From Acetobacteraceae bacterium ESL0709 (GTDB taxonomy: Bacteria > Pseudomonadota > Alphaproteobacteria > Acetobacterales > Acetobacteraceae): a stretch of DNA of 64,000 bases. The position numbers were made by a program, and so were the translations under genes. This document shows positions 15,884 to 24,335 of the stretch, in pieces. Location of the stretch: the NCBI GenBank assembly GCA_029433415.1, contig JAQTIA010000003.1:248001-312000 (forward strand), in the 5' to 3' direction. Position 1 is the first letter of the stretch. Every line of letters begins with the position of its first letter. Below the pieces are notes generated by a model that saw only the letters and a program-made list of their open reading frames with translations, was not told where the DNA came from and did not search any database.

Positions 15884-17565
15884 TAGACGATATCTCCTCC
15901 AAAATCGTTATGCAAAGGCAGTGCATAGCCTTCTACAGTAACGTCGATTAAGGTTTCTGAGGTCTCAAAGACTAGTTTTGTGCTATCCCAGACCATCAAT
16001 GCGAGGGACACGCCATAACGGTCAGGCGTGGAACCATTGAGATAGTTGATGAGATGCACGTAGCCGTTTCCATTATCAACAGGTGTGAAGCTGGCAGTTA
16101 CGAGATGATCCCTGCCATAAGGAACTGGCCATGAAATGTGGCTGCCATTGACGACAGACATGCGAAAGCACTGCCTCATGCGTGGTCCATCAAGATTGCT
16201 TGTCTCAAGGAGATTGTTGTTGGTGGGCGTGACAATGGTTTTATGACCGCCATTAAAGGCCCAGACTGCCTTTTCAGCCCCGATCAGAAGCTGGATATTG
16301 CCGTTGCCATCAATCTGTCCAAAGGTTCGGACAAGATGATCATTGATCCTGAAAATCCGTTGTGGTGAAGAGGACCATGTTGAGGCATCATTACCTGAAT
16401 CGAGAATCTGGTCGCCTGTTCCCGTATCACCTGCCTTGTTGAGCTTGCCGTCCGTAATATCCTGAGTTTTCTGGATTTCTTCCCTGAGGCTGTTATTGGT
16501 TGCATAATCGCCTGCTGGCTGGTAGCCAGTCAAAGTGGATGCAAAGACGTCCGTAGACACCAACTCCTTAATTGCATTTTGCAATATAAGGAAAGCTGGC
16601 GAGATTGACGTATTGGAGAGTGCCTGATTTGTCCTTATATACAAAACAGGTATTTCCGGTGCTGCCTTGATAAAATAGGCCTAACCCTTGAATATCTCCG
16701 TCTTCTAACGTCGCTCCGAATGTACCAGAGACGAGCTGCGTTTCTGCATTTTGGGCACGATTGATTTCATCTTGTAAGGACTGGATGGAAGCGCCGTTAA
16801 AATCGTCACTTCCATCATTTTGCACGATAAGTTGGGGGTGCCCCCCAAAAACCGTTTTTCAGTGTCCTGATGGTGGTTGGTCGAGCATCAGTGTCTGAAT
16901 AAGTGAGGGCGTGGGCGCTCTGTTCCGCAGGGTAGAAAAACTCCGAATGACTGGCTTCTTCGGGTAGAATAGCCAAGCCTATCCCGCGATTATAGACAGC
17001 ATTGGCGATATGAAGATCACTTACAGGATTGACAGGGGCGGACAGGATAAATTTGTCATCATCGACCATATCCAGTGTGTCAGGAAGAGATTTATAGGAA
17101 TAATTTTCCTGAGAGCGATCGCTATGAGTGTCTGTTCCGGTGACCTTATTCGGTTTGTCTGCTTCGATAAATTCCTGAGATACAGGCGCGTTGGTAATGG
17201 TAAGGTTATCTTTTCCTAGGGAACGTTTTACGTTCGTAGTAGGTAACTTAGTGCCACTATCAAGGATAAAAACCATTATCAAGTTACTGTCTTTTATAGA
17301 ATTTGTCTCATCTTCCTGGTGTCCAAGATCAATAATGGAGACGTAATGAATTCTCGTTGGAATTGTAAAATTGGCTGCATAGGAGTTTCCATCTTCGGTA
17401 TAGATGGTCAAAGCCGCAGGTTATTCGTGCCCGACTTGAGTGGATATAGTTGATATTGTCATTTTTGACAATTTTTCCCGAATTATCAAAAATTTTGAGC
17501 GAGAAAAGAGCTGGTTTTTCGTATAAAAAAGGAATTTGATTTTGTTTTATAGAAAGATCCATCAT
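15883..17565 (-). pseudogene. second tail-fibre gene, broken by frameshifts and a stop
   Basis: The N-terminal part parallels the intact fibre: '...ALFSLKIFDNSGKIVKN', then 'MTISTISTQVGHE', a TAA where the intact gene has CAG, then 'TIYTEDGNSYAANFTIP'. Frame changes occur near 17465, 16825 and 16620. The C-terminal 250 residues include 'FGQIDGNGNIQLL' and 'KAVWAFNG', which resemble a degenerate bulb-lectin repeat. A shared 'AQNAETQLVSG' linker supports common ancestry with the 9281-11497 gene. It cannot yield a full-length fibre. Confidence 0.7.
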
Positions 17566-18007
17566 GTAAATACTTTATTTTAGAATATTATATATTTTAT
17601 ATAATTTAAAAATTAAATAATGTCATATGAATAATTTATCTAGAAATACATGTAAACGTGAAGATGAGGGTGAGTATGAGAATTTTATGTTTTTTGCAAA
17701 AAACATATCTCACATATATTCTAAATTAACTGTTATATAATTTATTTGTTATAAATCGTTTATATTTTAAGTATTTTTTAAATATTGGAGTCGATTTAAT
17801 AATGAAATTATAATTTCCATTCGAATTTTTGATTTATTTTCGTAAATGAAATTTTATTCAATTAAGTAGAAATGTAGGGTTTTCTTGGTTAAAATTAAAA
17901 TATAGCCAATAAACTTTTTGTGAGCGAGGAATCAAGAAACATTTTATTAACTGTGTAGTGCTATCCAGTGTCGCGTTTCTTAATTCATACACATAAAAGG
18001 CTATATT
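17566..18007. other. AT-rich promoter region of the biosynthetic cluster
   Basis: About 440 bp, visibly AT-rich, between the dead fibre gene and the first cluster gene. It probably contains the operon promoter, but no single -35/-10 pair stands out. No gene or palindrome of note was seen. Confidence 0.35.
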
Positions 18008-19222
18008 ATGATCGCCTTGAACGATATGTGGCAGGTTTCGCCGCAAACTGAGAAAAAGATAAAACTTCTCGACACGACTTTAAGAGACGGGGAACAGGCT
18101 CCCGGCAATGCGATGACCATTGACCAGAAAATAGCCATTGCCCTTAAGCTCGAAGAAGCTGGAGTTGACTATATTGAAACGGGATTTCCGTTTTCCTCTC
18201 CGCTGGATGCATTGGCAACACGCAAGATTTTTGGCCTTCTTACGCGTTCTTCAGTCGCAACTTTTTGTCGTCCTGTAGCTGATGATATTCGTTGCGCGGT
18301 AGACTGCGCTGGAACAAGTAACCGGCATTTGTTAATGCTGGTTGTAACGGCAAGTGACCTGCACCTGGAACGTAAACGAGGAATAACGAGACAGCAGTGT
18401 CTTGAAGAACTCCAGCGTGCCATTGACGTCGCCAATGGACTTGGTGTTGAAAATCTTGCTGTTGGTCTGGAAGATGCCAGTAGAGCATCATTGGACTATC
18501 TCGAAGAGCTTGCGCGTGCATCAGTCTCCCTTGGAGCCAAGGAGATTATTTTTGCTGATACAACGGGTTATGCAACGCCTCAGTCAACATGGCACCTTAT
18601 TAAATATATGCGAGGTGTCGTAGGGTCTGATATTCGCCTGTCTATTCATTGTCATGATGATCTCGGACTGGCTGTTGCAAATTCGATGTCAGCATTACTG
18701 GCTGGAGCTGATGTTGTTCAGGCAACATTAGGGGGTATAGGAGAAAGGGCCGGCAATACGTCTCTCGAGCAGATTGTTGCTATTATTGATTGTAAAGGCC
18801 GTGATTACGGACTGAGGACAGCGGCAAAGCTGGATTGCCTTTACGAAGCCTTCAATATACTGCGTAGTGCTATTGGTCTTGAAGAACCAAGGACGCGGCC
18901 TCTCTTTGGTCGTTACGCCTTTACAACGGCTGCAGGCATACACCAGCAAGGTATGTTCAACGATCCTGATACATATGAGTACGTTAAGCCCTCTCTGGTC
19001 GGTCGCAAGCGTGAGCTGTTAGTCAGCCGTCACTCCGGGCGCTCAATTGTACGTCATGCTGTTTCCGAGCTTGGGCGTAAAGTTGATGAGAAAAAGATAA
19101 ACTACTTGTACAATAAATATGTAATCAGTGATGAGTTTGCTACGACGTGTCGCACTGTTGATGACCTTGCAAAACTTATAGCAAACGACCTCGTAACTGA
19201 TAAAATGGAGTATCATGCATGA
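18008..19222 (+). CDS. isopropylmalate/homocitrate synthase-like enzyme
   Basis: A 404-aa DRE-TIM metallolyase that condenses acetyl-CoA with a 2-oxoacid. Visible are 'LLDTTLRDGEQAPGNAM' (metal Asp and catalytic Arg), 'IHCHDDLGLAVANS' (metal His pair), 'GGIGERAGNTSLE' and 'AGIHQQGMFNDPDTYE' with 'SRHSGR' near 335-345. It lacks the C-terminal leucine-sensing domain of true LeuA (about 120 residues), as in homocitrate and benzylmalate synthases. It opens a tightly packed operon with LeuC and LeuD homologues, so it likely starts a chain-extension cycle. The actual oxoacid is unknown; a nearby prephenate dehydratase hints at phenylpyruvate. Confidence 0.8.
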   Translation: MIALNDMWQVSPQTEKKIKLLDTTLRDGEQAPGNAMTIDQKIAIALKLEEAGVDYIETGFPFSSPLDALATRKIFGLLTRSSVATFCRPVADDIRCAVDCAGTSNRHLLMLVVTASDLHLERKRGITRQQCLEELQRAIDVANGLGVENLAVGLEDASRASLDYLEELARASVSLGAKEIIFADTTGYATPQSTWHLIKYMRGVVGSDIRLSIHCHDDLGLAVANSMSALLAGADVVQATLGGIGERAGNTSLEQIVAIIDCKGRDYGLRTAAKLDCLYEAFNILRSAIGLEEPRTRPLFGRYAFTTAAGIHQQGMFNDPDTYEYVKPSLVGRKRELLVSRHSGRSIVRHAVSELGRKVDEKKINYLYNKYVISDEFATTCRTVDDLAKLIANDLVTDKMEYHA

Positions 19223-19797
19223 CATCAGCACTTTTGCTACTTGATTTTATTAATGATCTTGTGCACGCAGATGGTAGTGTTGCGGGAGATGGCTTTTATA
19301 ACGAGGCTAAAAGGTGCAATGTGCTTGAAAATGCGGCTCGTGCGCTTACTCATGCCAGAAAGGAAGGGATGCCAATCTTTCATGTCGTCTTTGGATTTTC
19401 TGAAGGTTTTCCAGAATGGCATCCAGCGCCTAAGCTTTTTCGTCGGGTGCCAGAACGCAGGCAGGCTCTGCTTGGAAGCTGGGGCACGCAGATTCACGAT
19501 ACTGTAGCTCCCTTGCCGAATGAGCGCATTATCGTCAAACACCGCATCAATCCATTTCTCGGGACTCCCCTGGAAACTCTTTTGCGGGCAAGAGACGTAG
19601 ATAAACTCTACCTTGCCGGCGTTTCAACAGACTTTGTCGTCTTGGCGACTGCTTTGGGAGCACATGATCGTGATTACACGGTTACCGTTCTTTCCGATTG
19701 CGTATCATCTCACGATGAGCGCCACCATGATGCAGCGTTAATGCTTATTGAGCGCATTGCTGATCTGCAAACCTCTGAGCAATTTGTTAATGGGTGA
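19219..19797 (+). CDS. isochorismatase-fold protein lacking the catalytic cysteine
   Basis: A 192-aa protein of the isochorismatase/cysteine hydrolase superfamily. Asp9 (LLLLDFINDLV) and Lys107 (VKHRINPF) of the usual triad are present. In the nucleophile loop 'AGVSTDFVVLATAL' the Cys position (about 140) is Val. True isochorismatases also lack this Cys, whereas amidohydrolase members need it, so hydrolysis of a C-N bond by thiol attack is unlikely. It overlaps the preceding gene by ATGA and is part of the cluster operon; the substrate is unknown. Confidence 0.75.
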   Translation: MTSALLLLDFINDLVHADGSVAGDGFYNEAKRCNVLENAARALTHARKEGMPIFHVVFGFSEGFPEWHPAPKLFRRVPERRQALLGSWGTQIHDTVAPLPNERIIVKHRINPFLGTPLETLLRARDVDKLYLAGVSTDFVVLATALGAHDRDYTVTVLSDCVSSHDERHHDAALMLIERIADLQTSEQFVNG

Positions 19798-19806
19798 TTA
19801 TTTATC

Positions 19807-20814
19807 ATGAAACCATTTTACGTTTTTTCAGATACTGAACGTGATACGTTATGTAGCGTTTTTTCTGAAAACAAACTTTCCCCCTACGAAAATTATGGTG
19901 CGTTCTCGAACTTTATCGAGGATCTTGCCTCTGGCAATAGATTACCTTCTTCTTTTCGCGATCTTTGCGAAAGCATTTACCTTGATCGCCAGAACGGCAA
20001 GCTGGTGCATTTACTCGGAAATTCTCCAGTAGATGAAATTATCCCGACCCTGGATCATGATGATCCGGTTGCTGATAAATACCGACTAAAAACAACTTTT
20101 GTTGGTGAAACATTTCTGGGAATATTTGCTTACCTTCTTCGGACCCCCTTAATGTCTTACAAGACGCGTAATAATGGGGATTTTTTTACTGACGTCGTTT
20201 CAATTAATCGCTTCCGTGGTATGAGGACAGGTTTTACGGACGGAGATCTGATTTATCATAATGATCGTACAAGTCATCCAGTCCGAGCTGATTTTATTAC
20301 GCTTCTTGGCATGCGCTGCCCGAAATCAGATCTGGTCTATACGAGTTTCGTTGATGGAGCTGATATCCTCGGATATCTGTCCGATGACGAGATCAATATC
20401 CTGAGTCAGCCTTGGTATCATACGGTTGTTGATGATCTGACGCGTGAAACGAATCAGGATTGGCACCTCTCTGAAGCACACCCGATTGTGCTGGGTGACC
20501 GTACAATTCGCTTCCAGGATACACTCACAAAGCCTTTACCTACGGCTCCAACGGAAGCCTATACGGCACTGTTGGAGTTCAAGGACGGAATTGTCAAATC
20601 TCCTAAGACACGACATTGCTTGAGAAATGGCGATTTGTTTGTGTTTCCCAACCAGCAGGGACTTCATAATCGTGAGCGTATCGAAATTAACGATAGCGAT
20701 GAAGCTTCCAGACGTTGGCTTTTAAAAACATACAGTCTCAAAGATGCTGCTACACGCGATAGTTATGCCAAATATTGGGCTGACGGTGTGGTCGGCTGTG
20801 CACTCGATTTCTAA
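19807..20814 (+). CDS. clavaminate-synthase-like Fe(II)/2OG oxygenase
   Basis: A 335-aa enzyme of the TauD/clavaminate synthase superfamily, closest in pattern to amino-acid beta-hydroxylases such as AsnO and VioC. The metal ligands appear as H151-x-D153 (IYHNDRTSHP) and H287 (GLHNRE), with R303 in 'SRRWLLKTYS' to bind 2-oxoglutarate. Length fits the family (about 330-360 aa). In the operon it would hydroxylate or desaturate an amino acid or oxoacid intermediate; that role is inferred from family and context. Confidence 0.8.
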   Translation: MKPFYVFSDTERDTLCSVFSENKLSPYENYGAFSNFIEDLASGNRLPSSFRDLCESIYLDRQNGKLVHLLGNSPVDEIIPTLDHDDPVADKYRLKTTFVGETFLGIFAYLLRTPLMSYKTRNNGDFFTDVVSINRFRGMRTGFTDGDLIYHNDRTSHPVRADFITLLGMRCPKSDLVYTSFVDGADILGYLSDDEINILSQPWYHTVVDDLTRETNQDWHLSEAHPIVLGDRTIRFQDTLTKPLPTAPTEAYTALLEFKDGIVKSPKTRHCLRNGDLFVFPNQQGLHNRERIEINDSDEASRRWLLKTYSLKDAATRDSYAKYWADGVVGCALDF

Positions 20815-20823
20815 GGAAAAACA

Positions 20824-21216
20824 ATGACATATTCACTTGATAAGCTTCCCCGTTTTCTTCTTCCCAAAGGGATGGACAGTTTTGAAGTCAGCGAGCTCAA
20901 GTTTGAGCCAGTGGCGACAATGGGGCGGAAAGATTCCAGCATTGCATGGCTATTTAAATCTGAGGAACCTGACGGATGCGCTGCTGCTATTATCCGTTAT
21001 GCACCAGGAAATGTGCGTCCTCCTCACAAACATCCTGGCGCGGAGATAATTTATGTCCTTGAAGGCGAGATGAAAAACTCACAAGGTGTACTTCGCAAAG
21101 GGGATTTGGCTTTATACCCGACAGGAAGCAGCCATCAAAGCTCGAGTGAGGTCGGATGTACCATCTTGATGGTTTGGGAACGTCTTATCAGAATGGATAT
21201 TCCTGAAGAAAAGTAA
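20824..21216 (+). CDS. cupin protein A
   Basis: A 130-aa single-domain cupin. Motif 1 reads 'PPHKHPGAEIIYVLEGEM' and motif 2 'GDLALYPTGSSHQSS', so the usual metal-binding His/Glu set is present (H-x-H, E, later H). Its closest visible relative is the second cupin 130 bp downstream. Cupins in such clusters may be dioxygenases, isomerases or ligand-binding chaperones, and sequence alone does not decide. It follows the dioxygenase gene by 9 bp. Confidence 0.8.
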   Translation: MTYSLDKLPRFLLPKGMDSFEVSELKFEPVATMGRKDSSIAWLFKSEEPDGCAAAIIRYAPGNVRPPHKHPGAEIIYVLEGEMKNSQGVLRKGDLALYPTGSSHQSSSEVGCTILMVWERLIRMDIPEEK

Positions 21217-21343
21217 CGTAAACGTAACGTAATAAGCACAAGTCGTAAAACAATATCTCGCCGAAAGACTACGTAACATGTCGTATCTTGCCTGCCAAGG
21301 GAACAAGATACGGCAGGTTTCCTTTATCTTTAAGGGAAAAATA

Positions 21344-21727
21344 ATGGCATCTTTACTTGATAAATTTCCACGTTTTCTTCTGCCTAAAGAAATGGGCAGT
21401 TTTGAGGTCAGTAATCTTGAATTTGAACCTATATCAAGCGCTGGTCGTCAGGGTTCCAGCCTTGCCTGGTTATTCAGATCCAAAGAGCCTGATGGGTGTG
21501 CTGCAGCTATTATACGCTACGCGGCAGGAGGAGAGCAGCCGCTTCATCAGCATCATGGTTGCGAAGTCGTTTATATACTGGAAGGCGAGATGCAAACCTC
21601 GCAAGGGATGCTTCGTAAAGGTGATCTCGCTCTCTACCCTACTGAAAGCAGCCACGCTTCATCAACTAGAGTTGGTTGTCTTGCCTTGATCATATGGCAG
21701 AATTTTAACGTAAAGAGGGCTTCTTGA
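21344..21727 (+). CDS. cupin protein B, paralogue of cupin A
   Basis: A 127-aa cupin with the same layout as its neighbour: 'LDKFPRFLLPKEMGSFEVS', motif 1 'PLHQHHGCEVVYILEGEM', motif 2 'GDLALYPTESSHASS'. The start is set at ATG 21344, preceded by TAAGGGA. An in-frame upstream ATG at 21278 lies in poorly conserved sequence. The two cupins share long identical stretches (CAAAIIRYA), which points to a tandem duplication kept in the cluster. They may work as a heteromer. The stop overlaps the MFS start (TGATG). Confidence 0.8.
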   Translation: MASLLDKFPRFLLPKEMGSFEVSNLEFEPISSAGRQGSSLAWLFRSKEPDGCAAAIIRYAAGGEQPLHQHHGCEVVYILEGEMQTSQGMLRKGDLALYPTESSHASSTRVGCLALIIWQNFNVKRAS

Positions 21728-22941
21728 TGACCATGGCAGGGGCGCAAAATTCAAAACGCTGGTTTATTCTCGCAATTGGTGTGCTTGCACAGGCCTGTTT
21801 TGCTATAGCTTTTGCTGGAATTCCGGTTGCTGGCGTTCTCATGCGTGAGCAATATCACTTCTCCACAGAGGAATTAGGGCTTATCTTGGGGTCTATGGGC
21901 CTTGGCGTGGCTTTTTCCGAAATCGTATGGGGCATGTTGACGGATAAATTTGGTGACAAGGTTGTCCTGTTAATAGGTCTTTTCGGTATGGGAACTGTTT
22001 TTCTCATTCTGGGTATATTCTTCGGACCTAATGCCTCTTCATCAGACAGGACAATACCTATCGCATTATTACTGGTTGCTGCCGGTTTTATCGGAGGAAG
22101 TATTAATTCCTCTTCAGGAAGAGCCGTAATGACTTGGTTCCAGGATCACGAACGCGGTCTTGCTATGAGTATCCGACAGACGGCTATTCCGGTCGGAGGG
22201 GCATTAGGTTCGTTTCTTGTTCCCATGGCGGCTAGTTACGGTGGTTTTGCTCATGCCTATCTGTTATTAACTCTTCTGTTTTATGTGACCGTTGCGGCGG
22301 TTTATTTTGGATTGCCATCCAAGGAACATGCACAGCATGGACAATCGTCGGCGCCTGCAGGTGTTTCTCCACTGCTTCGCTGGGACGTATGGCGTGTTGC
22401 GCTTGTGAGTGGGTTATTGACGGTTCCACAATTCTCTGTCCTGACGTTTGGTACGATCTATCTGCATGATGCCCGTTTGTTGAGTTATAAACTGTCGGCA
22501 GCGATATTGATTATTATTCAACTGGGTGGTGCGGTACTGCGTATCTATATGGGGCGCTATACTGACAAACGTAAAAATCGTCCGGCCACTATTCTTCTGA
22601 TTTCAATAATAGCTGCGATTTCGGCCTTTATTCTCGCAGCCATGGCAAATCAGGAAATCATAACAGTGGTTTGTCTCCTCATAATTGTCGGGCTTGCCGG
22701 TCATGCGTGGCACGGCATTGCCTATACGGAAGCGGCCGTATTGGCAGGTGTTTCCCGTGCGGGAACTGCCCTTGGGATGGTTGGAATGACCGTATTTGTG
22801 GCAGCGTTCCTGACGCCTATCGCCATCCCATATTTACTGCATTTCGGGAGCTGGTCTCTCGTATGGTCCGGTGTCGGCCTAGCCAGCGCATTTGGCGTCG
22901 TCCTTATTTCCCCGATTTTCGGAAAGAGAAAGCACCCATGA
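21727..22941 (+). CDS. MFS transporter of the cluster
   Basis: A 404-aa major facilitator with about 12 membrane helices. Loop 2-3 motif 'GMLTDKFGDKVVLL' is the MFS signature, and 'RAVMTWFQDHERGLAMSIRQ' is typical of the oxalate/formate and sialate antiporter-like groups. Placed between biosynthetic genes, with TGATG and ATGA overlaps to both sides, it most likely exports the end product or imports a precursor. Start chosen at the first ATG of the overlap. Confidence 0.8.
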   Translation: MTMAGAQNSKRWFILAIGVLAQACFAIAFAGIPVAGVLMREQYHFSTEELGLILGSMGLGVAFSEIVWGMLTDKFGDKVVLLIGLFGMGTVFLILGIFFGPNASSSDRTIPIALLLVAAGFIGGSINSSSGRAVMTWFQDHERGLAMSIRQTAIPVGGALGSFLVPMAASYGGFAHAYLLLTLLFYVTVAAVYFGLPSKEHAQHGQSSAPAGVSPLLRWDVWRVALVSGLLTVPQFSVLTFGTIYLHDARLLSYKLSAAILIIIQLGGAVLRIYMGRYTDKRKNRPATILLISIIAAISAFILAAMANQEIITVVCLLIIVGLAGHAWHGIAYTEAAVLAGVSRAGTALGMVGMTVFVAAFLTPIAIPYLLHFGSWSLVWSGVGLASAFGVVLISPIFGKRKHP

Positions 22942-24335
22942 GCAAAACATTATTGGAAAAGATCAGAGACAGTCACAAGATCACTGAGTTTCCTGAAGGT
23001 AACGATCTTATCTTCATTGATCTGCATCTTCTGCATGAAATCAATACGCCTCAGGCTTTTGACCGTTTACGGGCTAGGGGGTTAACTGTTCGGCGCCCTG
23101 ATCTCACATTGGCGACGGTTGATCATAATACGCCAACACGGAAAGCTGCCACGCTTGTTGCGGATCCGACACTTGCCAGGCAGGTAGAACTCCTGGCGAG
23201 CAACTGTGCCGAGTTTGGCATCCCATTCCGTTCATTTGGAACGGAGGGACAAGGAATTACGCATGTAATTGCCCCGGAAGAAGGACGTGTTTGCCCTGGA
23301 TCAACATTGGTCTGCTGTGATTCACATACCACGACGCATGGTGCTTTTGGCGCTCTGGCTGTGGGTATCGGATCAAGCCAGGTCGAGCAGGTACTTGCGA
23401 CACAGGCAGTAACTTTGCCGCGTTTCAAGTCCATGCGCGTGAGGGTTGAAGGTATCTTGCCTCAAGGAGTTACTGCCAAAGATCTGGCTCTTGCTGTTGT
23501 AAATAAACTTGGTACGGTTGGTGCAACTGGCCATGTTATCGAATTTAGTGGTTCTGCTGTGGCTGCCTTGTCGATGGATGGCCGCATGACCCTGTGCAAT
23601 ATGGCTGTCGAAGCAGGGGCCAGTGCGGGGCTTATCGGGATCGATGATGTAACTGTAGATTACCTCAAAATAGCTCTTGCACGGCGCGGAGAGCACGTGG
23701 CGCCTGAAATGGAAGCAGAATGGCGCCAATGGGTCAGTGATTCGGATGCTGTTTTTGATCGTGAAGCCGTCATTGATGCCTCAACGCTTGTTGAACGGGT
23801 GACTTGGGGCACCAATCCGGCGCAGAGTATCAGCTTTACCGACACGATCCCATCAACTGAGGATTCTGATGCGATACAGGCGCGTAGCTATATGGACTTG
23901 CAGCCGGGCCAGTCTCTTTCTGGAATTCATATTCAGAAAGCCTTTATTGGTTCTTGCACAAACGGGAGGATTGAGGATCTGCGTGAAGCTGCCAGTATCC
24001 TTGATGGAAGGCACGTCAAGGATGGTGTGCATCTTGTGATCGTACCTGGATCGTCACGAGTTAGGGACGAGGCGGTAAGGGAAGGCCTTGACCTCATTTT
24101 TACGAAAGCCGGTGCTGATTTCCGTCATTTTGCCGGATGTTCATTATGCGTTGGCCTCAATGAGGATCGACTGGCAAAAGGGCAACGCTCAATCTCGACG
24201 AGTAACCGTAATTTCGAAGGACGGCAAGGAACGGGCGCACGGACACATATTGCATCGCCTGCGGTCGTAGCGGCAAGTGCCATCTTTGGCAGGATTGCCA
24301 GTCCCAGAGAACTTGAAATCAGGAGCGCAACATGA
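22938..24335 (+). CDS. leuC: LeuC-like isopropylmalate dehydratase large subunit
   Basis: A 465-aa aconitase-family large subunit that would dehydrate and rehydrate the alkylmalate made by the LeuA-like enzyme. It has 'VDHNTPT', 'VCCDSHTTTHGAFGALAVGI', and the [4Fe-4S] ligands in 'GSCTNGRIEDL' and 'FAGCSLCVGLNED' (first Cys plus the CxxC pair). The ATG at 22938 overlaps the MFS stop. A longer in-frame extension to 22671 would overlap the transporter and is unlikely. It pairs with the LeuD domain of the next gene. Confidence 0.88.
   Translation: MSKTLLEKIRDSHKITEFPEGNDLIFIDLHLLHEINTPQAFDRLRARGLTVRRPDLTLATVDHNTPTRKAATLVADPTLARQVELLASNCAEFGIPFRSFGTEGQGITHVIAPEEGRVCPGSTLVCCDSHTTTHGAFGALAVGIGSSQVEQVLATQAVTLPRFKSMRVRVEGILPQGVTAKDLALAVVNKLGTVGATGHVIEFSGSAVAALSMDGRMTLCNMAVEAGASAGLIGIDDVTVDYLKIALARRGEHVAPEMEAEWRQWVSDSDAVFDREAVIDASTLVERVTWGTNPAQSISFTDTIPSTEDSDAIQARSYMDLQPGQSLSGIHIQKAFIGSCTNGRIEDLREAASILDGRHVKDGVHLVIVPGSSRVRDEAVREGLDLIFTKAGADFRHFAGCSLCVGLNEDRLAKGQRSISTSNRNFEGRQGTGARTHIASPAVVAASAIFGRIASPRELEIRSAT

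Noticed and set aside
22671-22937. N-terminal extension of the LeuC-like protein
   Set aside because: It overlaps the MFS gene and does not resemble LeuC; the ATG at 22938 gives the family length.
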